DNA from: Treponema sp.
GTDB lineage: Bacteria; Spirochaetota; Spirochaetia; Treponematales; Treponemataceae
DNA: 6,683 nt
NCBI GenBank assembly: GCA_003447785.1
Contig: DLYJ01000265.1
Location: 1 to 6,683 of the forward strand
Reading direction: 5' to 3'
The notes beneath the pieces are model-generated. The model worked only from the letters and a program-made list of their open reading frames with translations, searched no databases and had not been told where the DNA came from. The position numbers and the translations under genes were made by a program. Of the stretch, positions 1 through 5,993 are shown piece after piece; the stretch's first letter is position 1; each line of letters starts with the position of its first letter.

Positions 1-989
1 TAAGCTTCTTTATTAACGATTTTGCGCAGGTACTCACGGATTTCTGTTTCTGAACTCCAGTCCTTTACGTTCTCCTTAATATCATCCATCATTTCCATAA
101 CTTGAATATTGGCTCCACCGTGGCGGCGTCCCTTGAGGGAACCTACAGCAGCACCAATTGCAGAATATGTATCTGTATCAGCAGAACTAACTACGTGAAC
201 TGTAAGAGATGAATTGTTACCTCCTCCGTGCTCAGCGTGGAGAACGAGTGCAAGGTCAAGAAGTTTTGCTTCATCATCAGTAAAAGCCTTGTTGTTGCGA
301 ATCAGGCGCAGAAAGTTTTCTGCAGTTGAAAGTTCAGGAAGAGGATTATGAATATACATTGACTTGAAGTCGTAGTAGCGGCGCTTTGCCTGATAACCGT
401 ATGCGGCAAGTGTAGAAAAGCGTGAAATCAACTGAATGCACTGGCGGAGAACATTGCTCAAAGAGCGGTCTTCAGGGTCTTCATCGTATGAGTACGAAGC
501 AAGGACACCGCGGGCAAGTTTGTTCATGATGTCAGCAGACGGCGCCTTCATAATCATGTCTTCGGTAAAGTTTGGAGGCAGATTACGGAGCGAGCCCAGC
601 AATTCATTAAATTCGTCAAGTTCAGCCTGGGTCGGCAGCTTTCCAAAAAGAAGAAGGTAGGCGCACTGTTCGTAGCCGAACTGATTGTGTTTTTCTGCGT
701 CTGCAATCAGGTCTGCAACATCATATCCCCGGTACAGAAGTTTGCCCGGAATTGCGATTTTTTTACCATCTTCCACCTTATAGCCTACAACATCACCAAT
801 GCTTGTGAGTCCTACAAGAACACCGGTTCCGTTTGCGTTACGAAGTCCGCGCTTTACATCGTACTTTGTATACAAGTCATTTGATATAGGGTCATTGGCC
901 TGTGCGATTTTTGCGAGTTTAGCTACTATTTTTTTTTCGTTGATTTTCTTAGTGTTTCTGATCGGATCCTCAAAATCGCTATATGACAT
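1..989 (-). CDS. gltA: Citrate synthase, N-terminal 329 residues (cut by left edge)
   Basis: Si-type citrate synthase: condenses oxaloacetate with acetyl-CoA to citrate in the cytoplasm, the entry to 2-oxoglutarate and glutamate synthesis. Reading the minus strand from the ATG at 989 gives an open frame of 329 codons that leaves the window without a stop. Visible family landmarks are the N-terminal RGYD block (residues 87-90), LHAEHGGGNNSS (250-261), an SAIGAAVGSLKG stretch and GRRHGGAN with the conserved active-site His290. The second catalytic His (usually in GHAVY) and the catalytic Asp lie beyond the edge; the last residues, KEA plus a partial TA codon, fit the approach to that motif. The family is usually about 430-460 residues, so roughly three quarters is present. 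The long N-terminal lead before RGYD and the GGGNN wording resemble citrate synthases of anaerobes such as clostridia. The start is supported by GAGGT at 1001-997, seven bases upstream. 2-methylcitrate synthase activity cannot be excluded. Confidence 0.93.
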   Translation of the reverse strand, partial: MSYSDFEDPIRNTKKINEKKIVAKLAKIAQANDPISNDLYTKYDVKRGLRNANGTGVLVGLTSIGDVVGYKVEDGKKIAIPGKLLYRGYDVADLIADAEKHNQFGYEQCAYLLLFGKLPTQAELDEFNELLGSLRNLPPNFTEDMIMKAPSADIMNKLARGVLASYSYDEDPEDRSLSNVLRQCIQLISRFSTLAAYGYQAKRRYYDFKSMYIHNPLPELSTAENFLRLIRNNKAFTDDEAKLLDLALVLHAEHGGGNNSSLTVHVVSSADTDTYSAIGAAVGSLKGRRHGGANIQVMEMMDDIKENVKDWSSETEIREYLRKIVNKEA

Positions 990-1003
990 GGGCTGTACCT
1001 CGT

Positions 1004-1030
1004 ATGCATCGGTTTTGCATAAATATGCAA
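1004..1030. promoter_or_regulatory. Palindromic ATGCA-type motifs in the citrate synthase leader
   Basis: The short leader upstream of citrate synthase contains an inverted repeat, TTGCAT (1015-1020), AAAT, ATGCAA (1025-1030), and a self-complementary ATGCAT at 1004-1009. All lie downstream of the predicted transcription start and just upstream of the ribosome binding site. They could form an operator for a repressor or a weak RNA hairpin in the leader. The repeats are short and the region is A+T rich, so chance is a real alternative. Confidence 0.25.
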
Positions 1031-1051
1031 CAACACGAAATAATTTTAATA

Positions 1052-1080
1052 ATTATACAATTTTATATATACTATTGCAA
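1052..1080 (-). promoter_or_regulatory. Sigma70-type promoter of the citrate synthase gene
   Basis: On the minus strand TTGCAA (1080-1075) is followed after exactly 17 bases by a perfect TATAAT (1057-1052). The -35 matches the consensus at four of six positions. Transcription would begin near 1045, giving a leader of about 55 bases before the ATG at 989. The surrounding sequence is very A+T rich, as expected for a promoter. It is the best promoter in the window by eye; no experiment supports it here. Confidence 0.7.
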
Positions 1081-1134
1081 CTACTTGAACCCCAAAGAAT
1101 AGGGCTTTTGCACGCTCCATGACCTGCCGAATAC

Positions 1135-1166
1135 TTGTTATGATAGTCTCAAAGTGGTACTATATT
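1135..1166 (+). promoter_or_regulatory. Candidate promoter(s) for asnS
   Basis: Two overlapping candidates face rightward. One is an extended -10: TG (1136-1137), one base, then TATGAT (1139-1144), which would start transcription near 1151 and give a leader of about 20 bases. The other is TTGTTA (1135-1140), a 17-base spacer and TACTAT (1158-1163), each hexamer four of six; it would start near 1170, at the very edge of the ATG at 1172, and yield an almost leaderless message. TATATT at 1161-1166 is a better hexamer but has a 20-base spacer. I cannot choose between them from sequence. Confidence 0.4.
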
Positions 1167-1171
1167 TGAAT

Positions 1172-2620
1172 ATGAAAACAGAACTTATTAAGGATATTCT
1201 TACATCCGCTCCAGACGGCCGCACTGTAACCGTATGCGGCTGGGTGCGCACAGTGCGCGATTCAAAAAACCTTGTATTCATTCAGGTTAATGACGGTTCA
1301 TGCTTTGCATCAATTCAATTGACTTTTGACCGCTCTAATCCGGCCAAACCGGAAAATTCAAATAATATCGAAGACGCTCTCAAAAATATTTCTACAGGAG
1401 CTTCCGTAAAGGCAACAGGAAAACTTATCGAGTCACCTGCATCAGGGCAGAGCGTAGAAGTTAATCTGGAAACTCTCCTGGTTTTGGGAAAGTGTCCTTC
1501 AGACTACCCTATCCAGAAAAAAGCTGCCTCAATGGAATTTTTACGGGAAAATGCACACCTTCGTGCCCGCACAAACACATTCGGCGCAGTTTTCCGAATG
1601 AGAAGCCAGATGGCATTTGCCCTTCACTCTTTCTTCCAGGAAAAGGGCTTTTACTACATCAACACTCCTGAAATCACCTGCTCAGACTGCGAAGGTGCCG
1701 GAGAAATGTTCCAGATTACAACCCTTTCACTGGAAAAACTTGCCGAAATCGCTGTTGAAAAAGGCGCAAACGGCATGAAAAAAGAGGACGCACACAAGCT
1801 GGTAAACTACAGCAAAGACTTCTTCGGCAAGCAGGCTTCCCTTACAGTTTCTGGCCAGCTGGAAGCAGAAACACTTGCAACTGCCCTGGGCCGTGTTTAC
1901 ACCTTCGGTCCGACTTTCCGTGCAGAAAACTCAAACACAACACGCCACCTTGCAGAGTTCTGGATGTGTGAACCTGAAATGGCATTCTTTGATCTTGAAG
2001 ACGACATGGACATTCAGGAAGAATTCATAAAGTACCTTCTCAACTGGGCTTTGACAAAATGTTCAGCAGACATGGAATTCTTTAACAAGAGAATCCAGCC
2101 GGGCGTAATCGACACACTGCGCCACGTTGTAGAAACACCGTTCAAGCGGGTTTCCTACACGGAAGCCGTTGCAGAACTGGAAAAGCACGCAGACGAATTT
2201 GAATTTAAACCATTCTGGGGATGTGACCTTGCAACCGAGCACGAACGCTACCTTACAGAAAAAATCTACAAATGCCCTGTAATGGTTTACAACTATCCTA
2301 AGGAAATCAAAGCCTTCTACATGAAGCTCAACGACGACGGAAAAACCGTAAAAGCCGTAGACGTTTTAGTTCCTGGCCTTGGAGAAATCATCGGTGGTTC
2401 TGAACGGGAAGAAGATTACGACAAACTTCTTAACCGCATTAAGGAACTGGGGCTCAAACCGGAAGACTACAGCTGGTACCTTGACTTAAGAAAGTTTGGT
2501 ACTGTTCCTCACTCAGGATTCGGCCTGGGATTTGAACGCCTTCTTCTTTACGTAACAGGAATGCAGAACATCCGTGATGTAATTCCTTATCCGCGCGCTC
2601 CGAAACTTGCTGACTTCTAG
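1172..2620 (+). CDS. asnS: Asparaginyl-tRNA synthetase
   Basis: Class IIb synthetase that activates asparagine with ATP and loads it onto tRNA-Asn, releasing AMP and pyrophosphate. The 482-residue product has an N-terminal OB-fold anticodon-binding domain (about 18-105, with [13 protein letters not shown] near its start). The catalytic core follows, with motif 1 around 154-168, motif 2 [22 protein letters not shown] (249-270) and motif 3 [13 protein letters not shown] (451-463). The ending [16 protein letters not shown] is the AsnRS signature and argues against AspRS. A Lys- and Glu-rich stretch at about 184-222 matches the small insertion typical of bacterial AsnRS. Length is close to the family norm (E. 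coli enzyme 466). I chose ATG at 1172 because [10 protein letters not shown] fits the family's N terminus; an in-frame GTG at 1154 would add six residues. Neither start has a recognisable Shine-Dalgarno sequence. Presence of the enzyme suggests direct Asn-tRNA charging. Confidence 0.96.
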   Translation: MKTELIKDILTSAPDGRTVTVCGWVRTVRDSKNLVFIQVNDGSCFASIQLTFDRSNPAKPENSNNIEDALKNISTGASVKATGKLIESPASGQSVEVNLETLLVLGKCPSDYPIQKKAASMEFLRENAHLRARTNTFGAVFRMRSQMAFALHSFFQEKGFYYINTPEITCSDCEGAGEMFQITTLSLEKLAEIAVEKGANGMKKEDAHKLVNYSKDFFGKQASLTVSGQLEAETLATALGRVYTFGPTFRAENSNTTRHLAEFWMCEPEMAFFDLEDDMDIQEEFIKYLLNWALTKCSADMEFFNKRIQPGVIDTLRHVVETPFKRVSYTEAVAELEKHADEFEFKPFWGCDLATEHERYLTEKIYKCPVMVYNYPKEIKAFYMKLNDDGKTVKAVDVLVPGLGEIIGGSEREEDYDKLLNRIKELGLKPEDYSWYLDLRKFGTVPHSGFGLGFERLLLYVTGMQNIRDVIPYPRAPKLADF

Positions 2621-2632
2621 TCAGCAAGTTTC
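2602..2632 (+). terminator. Perfect 13-bp hairpin spanning the asnS stop codon (no U-tract)
   Basis: GAAACTTGCTGAC (2602-2614) is followed by the five-base loop TTCTA and then its exact complement GTCAGCAAGTTTC (2620-2632). The left arm encodes the last residues of AsnRS, and the TAG stop (2618-2620) lies in the loop and first stem pair. Only a short run of three T sits in the right arm and no U-tract follows, so it is not a canonical intrinsic terminator. It could be a non-canonical terminator, a 3'-end stabilising structure, or an attenuator before the next gene. The structure is certain from sequence; the role is inferred. Confidence 0.45.
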
Positions 2633-2673
2633 AACAGGTTTGCTAAGCAAACCTGCAAATTATCTGACTTCTA
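2610..2673 (+). repeat. Direct repeat CTGACTTCTA flanking the hairpins
   Basis: The ten bases CTGACTTCTA occur at 2610-2619, in the inner left arm and loop of the first hairpin at the asnS stop, and again at 2664-2673, just before the ribosome binding region of the next gene. Both copies lie in reading contexts that end in a TA-containing triplet. They enclose the second hairpin. The repeat is exact but short; it may be a remnant of a small duplication of the gene's 3' end or coincidence. Confidence 0.4.
2635..2655. repeat. Second perfect hairpin downstream of asnS
   Basis: CAGGTTTGCT (2635-2644), a central A, then its exact complement AGCAAACCTG (2646-2655). In RNA the realistic form is an 8-bp stem with a five-base loop. 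It starts two bases after the hairpin that spans the asnS stop. It too lacks a following U-tract (CAAATTATC follows). In tandem the two could form a 3'-end block or stabilise the asnS message relative to the downstream gene. As DNA it is also a good inverted repeat for a dimeric regulator, although no promoter is obvious beside it. Confidence 0.6.
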
Positions 2674-2694
2674 ATACGGACGAACCTTAGGAAA

Positions 2695-3987
2695 TTGAAA
2701 AAGCGACGGGCACTTACAAACATAACCGTTTCTCAAGGATTATTCCTTACAATAAAGTTCTTTTTGCAGAACGGTCTGTTTTCTTATGCAAGTGCCTGCT
2801 CTTTTGATTTTTTATTTTCCTTCATCCCGATTTTAATGATGATTGTTTCTGTCCTGGTGCGAATTCTTCACGCCTCGCCGGATACAATCATGTCAATCTT
2901 TAATGCGGTTCCAGCCCTAGGCGAATATTTTGCCCCAGAGTCTCTGACTGCCGCAATTTCAACGGTCAATACATTCAATCCGGTTGAATTATTACTGGTC
3001 ATCTTTATCGTCTGGATGGCACGGCGCTTTTTTGCTTCTGTTTTTGCAAGCATGATTGCAATCTTTCAGGGAAAGCATCACCGTAAACCCGTGGTAAATC
3101 AGATTTTAGCCATTGCTTTTGAATTAATCGTAATTTTTACAGTAATTATGATTATCTTTTCCTTTACAACCCTCAAAACAATCATCAACCAGCCGATTTT
3201 TCATGACGTTCCGCAGTTTGCCTTTATTCAGGATGGATTTTTGTCGGGCCGATGGGTTCAATATCTTCCTAACATTTTGATTTTTGCAGCCGTTACCCTG
3301 CTCTATTGGGGCTCTGCGGGAACAAAACCTTCGATGATTCTGTGCGCCGCAACAAGTTTTGGCTGTACGGTAAGTTTCTGGGTATTCCGTTTTGTAATGC
3401 ACCTCTTTCTGAATGTGGGAAAGTACAATTTGATTTACGGATTTTTGGGCCATGCAATCATTTTGTTCATGGACATTTACTTTTTCTTTATGTTCTATCT
3501 GTTCTTTGCACAGATGATTTTTGTTTATCAGTTCTTTGACGAACTTTTGCTTGGTGAACTTTATCTTCTTCCAAAACAGGACGACTGCAGCTGGTGGTCA
3601 TCTTTACGACGGGCACTTTTTATCAGACCGGACTACCTGATTGCAAATGACACAAACATAATTCATCTGGATGCAGGTCAGTCCGTCTTTGAACCGGGCG
3701 ACACGGATCTTGATGCTTATTATATCGTTCATGGGCAAGTTGCCGTAAAAAACGACAACGGCACGGACACTATATTCAGCCGGGGAGACTTCTTTGGCGA
3801 ATTAAACTGTATTCTCGGTTCAAAAAGAACAGGTTCGGCCTGCGCTGTGGACAGCGCACAGATTGTAAGGATTGACGGAGACACATTCCGCTCCCTTGCA
3901 CAGAAAAACCCGGTTGTTACAAGTAAGGTTATGAGTCAGATAAGTTCATACTTTACCATGTACCTTGAACACGACGAGTTATTATAG
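2695..3987 (+). CDS. YihY/BrkB-type membrane protein with C-terminal cyclic-nucleotide-binding domain
   Basis: Two-part protein of 430 residues. Residues 1 to about 290 look like the YihY/BrkB (UPF0761) family: a basic N terminus (KKRR), about six hydrophobic segments near 36-58, 96-120, 136-160, 189-207, 214-236 and 246-279, and the WMARRFFASVFASMIAIF block that matches the family's conserved W-x-x-R region. The molecular role of that family is not established; the old RNase BN label is a known misannotation. Residues about 320-425 form a cNMP-binding beta-roll: LDAGQSVFEPGD, YYIVHGQVAV, SRGDFFGEL (Glu369) and KRTGSA with Arg378, the phosphate-cassette pattern. No DNA-binding helix-turn-helix follows, so it is not a CRP-type regulator. 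Basic loops predict both termini in the cytoplasm, where the ligand would be. The only plausible start is TTG at 2695, since TGA at 2665 blocks the frame and the first in-frame ATG is at residue 48; AGGA lies only two bases before it. It follows asnS by 74 bases and is probably cotranscribed. Confidence 0.85.
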   Translation: MKKRRALTNITVSQGLFLTIKFFLQNGLFSYASACSFDFLFSFIPILMMIVSVLVRILHASPDTIMSIFNAVPALGEYFAPESLTAAISTVNTFNPVELLLVIFIVWMARRFFASVFASMIAIFQGKHHRKPVVNQILAIAFELIVIFTVIMIIFSFTTLKTIINQPIFHDVPQFAFIQDGFLSGRWVQYLPNILIFAAVTLLYWGSAGTKPSMILCAATSFGCTVSFWVFRFVMHLFLNVGKYNLIYGFLGHAIILFMDIYFFFMFYLFFAQMIFVYQFFDELLLGELYLLPKQDDCSWWSSLRRALFIRPDYLIANDTNIIHLDAGQSVFEPGDTDLDAYYIVHGQVAVKNDNGTDTIFSRGDFFGELNCILGSKRTGSACAVDSAQIVRIDGDTFRSLAQKNPVVTSKVMSQISSYFTMYLEHDELL

Positions 3988-4007
3988 TCTTTTATTCATT
4001 TTTCAGA

Positions 4008-4027
4008 TATACTACACCAATAAGGAA
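4008..4027 (+). promoter_or_regulatory. guaA -10 element and ribosome binding site
   Basis: TATACT (4008-4013, five of six to the -10 consensus) sits in the 45-base gap between the membrane protein gene and guaA. AAGGAA (4022-4027) follows, with six bases between AAGGA and the ATG at 4033. The predicted start near 4020 would give a leader of only about a dozen bases. The -35 region is poor (TAGTCT at 17-base spacing) although T-rich, so read-through from upstream is also likely; no terminator is visible in this gap. I see no purine riboswitch, for which the leader is too short. Confidence 0.5.
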
Positions 4028-4032
4028 TTAAT

Positions 4033-5916
4033 ATGGATCGCTCAAAAATTGTAGTTTTAGACTTTGGTTCCCAGTACGCTCACTTAATTGCAAAAAGATT
4101 CCGTATGCTGGGCTATTATTCAGAAATTGCTCTTCCAAGCGCAGACCTTTCTGTCTTTGAAGGCGCAAAAGGAATTATTTTTTCCGGCGGACCATCAAGT
4201 GTTTACGATGAAAAGGTTCCGGAATTCAACGAAAAGATTTTAACACTCCCGCTTCCAATTCTCGGACTCTGCTACGGACACCAGCTCATGTCAAAGTCAT
4301 ACGGCGGCAATGTAGGAAAGGCAGACGTGGGTGAATTCGGCTTTGCACAGCTCAATCTTACAGACGCAGGAAAACAGAGCCCTCTTTTTAAAGGAGTATC
4401 TTCTGTAACTCAGGTCTGGATGAGCCACCAGGACGCAGTTTTGTCTCTTGCAGACGGTTTTGAAGTAATCGGTTCAACAAAAAACTGCCAGTTTGCAGCA
4501 TTGCAGAATCTTTCAAAAAAGCGTTTCAGTCTCCAGTGCCACTGCGAAGTAAAGGACACTCCGGAAGGAAACAAAATATTCAAAAACTTTGCCGACATCT
4601 GCGGAATGGAAATCAACTGGGATGAAGACACAGTTTTGAACCACATTATGGATTCAATCAAAAAAGACGCAAAAGACAAGAACGTGCTTTTGTTCCTGAG
4701 CGGCGGTGTAGATTCAACAGTAGCCTTTGCCCTGTTGAATAAGGCTCTGGGCCAGGACAGAGTTCTCGGTCTCCACATAGACAACGGCTTTATGCGCAAA
4801 AACGAAAGCAAAAACGTTGCTGACGCCTACAAAAAGTTTGGATTCAACAATTTTATCGTGGAAGACGCAAGCCAGAGTTTTCTGGACGCAATCAAGGGGC
4901 TCACAGACCCACAGAAAAAGCGCATGGCAGTAGGCGAAAACTTTATCACAGTGCGCGACAGAGTTGTTGCCCAGCAGAAACTTGATGAAGACAAATGGAT
5001 GCTTGCCCAGGGAACTTTGTATCCGGATATCATTGAATCAGGCGGAACCAAAAATTCAAATACAATCAAAACTCATCACAACCGTGTTGAAGGAATCCAG
5101 AAACTCATTGCACAGGGCATGATTATTGAACCGTTAAAGGACCTTTACAAGGATGAAGTTCGTGCAATCGGTAAAAAACTCGGCCTTGATGATGAACTTG
5201 TAATGCGCCACCCGTTCCCGGGACCAGGACTTTCGATTAACGTTTTGTGCTCTGACGGAAATCTTTCTGAGGCAGACAAAAAGGAAATCGACGACGCAAA
5301 CAAAGAACTTAATTCAATTGAACTCCATCACTTCTGCGAACACTGTACTGCAAGTCTCGAAAGATTTGTTCTTCCTGTAAAATCAGTGGGAGTTCAGGGG
5401 GACTTCAGAACATACAGGTTCCCGGCGGTATTAAGATTCTCAAAAGATGAAAAAGACGGTTTCTGCCACTTTCCAAAACACTGGAAAAAGATTGAAGACA
5501 CATCCAGCGACATTACAAACGCCGCAAAACTTATCAACCGCTGTGTTATCTGTCTCTGGCAGAACCCAAAGATAAAAGACAGCGACATGAAACTTCAGGA
5601 AGGTTACTGTGACAAGCGCCGCCTTGACCAGCTGCGGGAAGTTGACAACATCGTTCTGACAAATCTTCATAAGTCAGGATGGTACGACAGGATTTTCCAG
5701 CACCTTACAATCGATATTCCATACGCTTCAAGTGCAGACCGGGCAAGCTTTGTTCTCCGCCCTGTATGCTCAGAAGACGTAATGACAGCCCGTTTTGCAC
5801 AGCTGGACCGTGAACTTTTGCTCAACATTGTAAAGGAAATCTCAGAACTGGGCTTTGTTGACGCAATCTACTACGACTGTACAAACAAACCGCCTGCAAC
5901 CTTCGGCTGGGAGTAA
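4033..5916 (+). CDS. guaA: GMP synthase (glutamine-hydrolysing), long form
   Basis: Cytoplasmic enzyme that converts XMP to GMP using ATP and glutamine, the last step of guanine nucleotide synthesis. The class I glutamine amidotransferase domain (1 to about 190) has VLDFGSQY, SGGPSSVYD, the nucleophile Cys80 in GLCYGHQL, and His170 and Glu172 in QCHCEV. The ATP-pyrophosphatase domain follows, with P-loop FLSGGVDST (222-229), GTLYPDIIESGG (327-338) and MRHPFPGPGLSI (391-402). The C-terminal dimerisation region runs to VGVQGDFRTYRF and ends KPPATFGWE. At 627 residues it is about 100 longer than the usual bacterial enzyme (about 510-525). The surplus lies in the C-terminal region (about 455-570), as in the long eukaryotic-type enzyme, whose ending KPPGTTEWE is similar. 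Around His170 the usual FHPE is CHCE. CxxC pairs occur at 435-438 and 504-507. A good ribosome binding site supports the ATG at 4033. A strong terminator follows. Confidence 0.96.
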   Translation: MDRSKIVVLDFGSQYAHLIAKRFRMLGYYSEIALPSADLSVFEGAKGIIFSGGPSSVYDEKVPEFNEKILTLPLPILGLCYGHQLMSKSYGGNVGKADVGEFGFAQLNLTDAGKQSPLFKGVSSVTQVWMSHQDAVLSLADGFEVIGSTKNCQFAALQNLSKKRFSLQCHCEVKDTPEGNKIFKNFADICGMEINWDEDTVLNHIMDSIKKDAKDKNVLLFLSGGVDSTVAFALLNKALGQDRVLGLHIDNGFMRKNESKNVADAYKKFGFNNFIVEDASQSFLDAIKGLTDPQKKRMAVGENFITVRDRVVAQQKLDEDKWMLAQGTLYPDIIESGGTKNSNTIKTHHNRVEGIQKLIAQGMIIEPLKDLYKDEVRAIGKKLGLDDELVMRHPFPGPGLSINVLCSDGNLSEADKKEIDDANKELNSIELHHFCEHCTASLERFVLPVKSVGVQGDFRTYRFPAVLRFSKDEKDGFCHFPKHWKKIEDTSSDITNAAKLINRCVICLWQNPKIKDSDMKLQEGYCDKRRLDQLREVDNIVLTNLHKSGWYDRIFQHLTIDIPYASSADRASFVLRPVCSEDVMTARFAQLDRELLLNIVKEISELGFVDAIYYDCTNKPPATFGWE

Positions 5917-5930
5917 TTAAAAGAAAAGTG

Positions 5931-5959
5931 AAAAACCGGTCCTGCGACCGGTTTTTTTT
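5931..5959 (+). terminator. Intrinsic terminator of guaA, probably bidirectional
   Basis: AAAAACCGGTC (5931-5941), a CTGC loop, and GACCGGTTTTT (5946-5956) make a perfect stem, followed by a run of eight T in all (5952-5959). It starts 14 bases after the guaA stop. On the minus strand the same stem ends in five T and a further T-rich stretch, so it can also stop the convergent pyrophosphatase transcript, whose gene ends at 5994. Its sharing between convergent genes fits the compact layout. Confidence 0.93.
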
Positions 5960-5993
5960 ATGCCTGTTTTGTTACTGGAGTCCCGTGCATGAT

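Noticed and set aside
436..1122. Plus-strand open frames across 436-660, 687-884 and 799-1122 as possible small genes
   Set aside because: They are antisense to the citrate synthase frame, which is continuous and carries family motifs; their translations are low-complexity and lack ribosome binding sites.
1081..1134. Possible tRNA or T-box-like structure upstream of asnS (a GGTTCAA-like T-loop word on the minus strand)
   Set aside because: No cloverleaf can be built around it: the flanking stems do not pair and no anticodon arm is present. No T-box specifier or terminator is visible either.
2868..3539. Minus- and plus-strand frames inside the membrane protein gene (2868-3053, 3124-3453, 3306-3539)
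   Set aside because: Shadows of a convincing frame with membrane segments and a cNMP domain; no start signals or recognisable protein.
3841..3858. Perfect inverted repeat TGCGCTGT, GG, ACAGCGCA inside the membrane protein gene
   Set aside because: It lies in coding sequence well before the stop, has no U-tract, and the loop is only two bases; likely chance or codon driven.
2695..3987. Annotation of this gene as ribonuclease BN or as a CRP-family regulator
   Set aside because: RNase BN for YihY proteins is a known misannotation, and the cNMP domain lacks a following helix-turn-helix.
4410..5670. Minus-strand frames inside guaA
   Set aside because: All lie within highly conserved GuaA coding sequence and show no family features.
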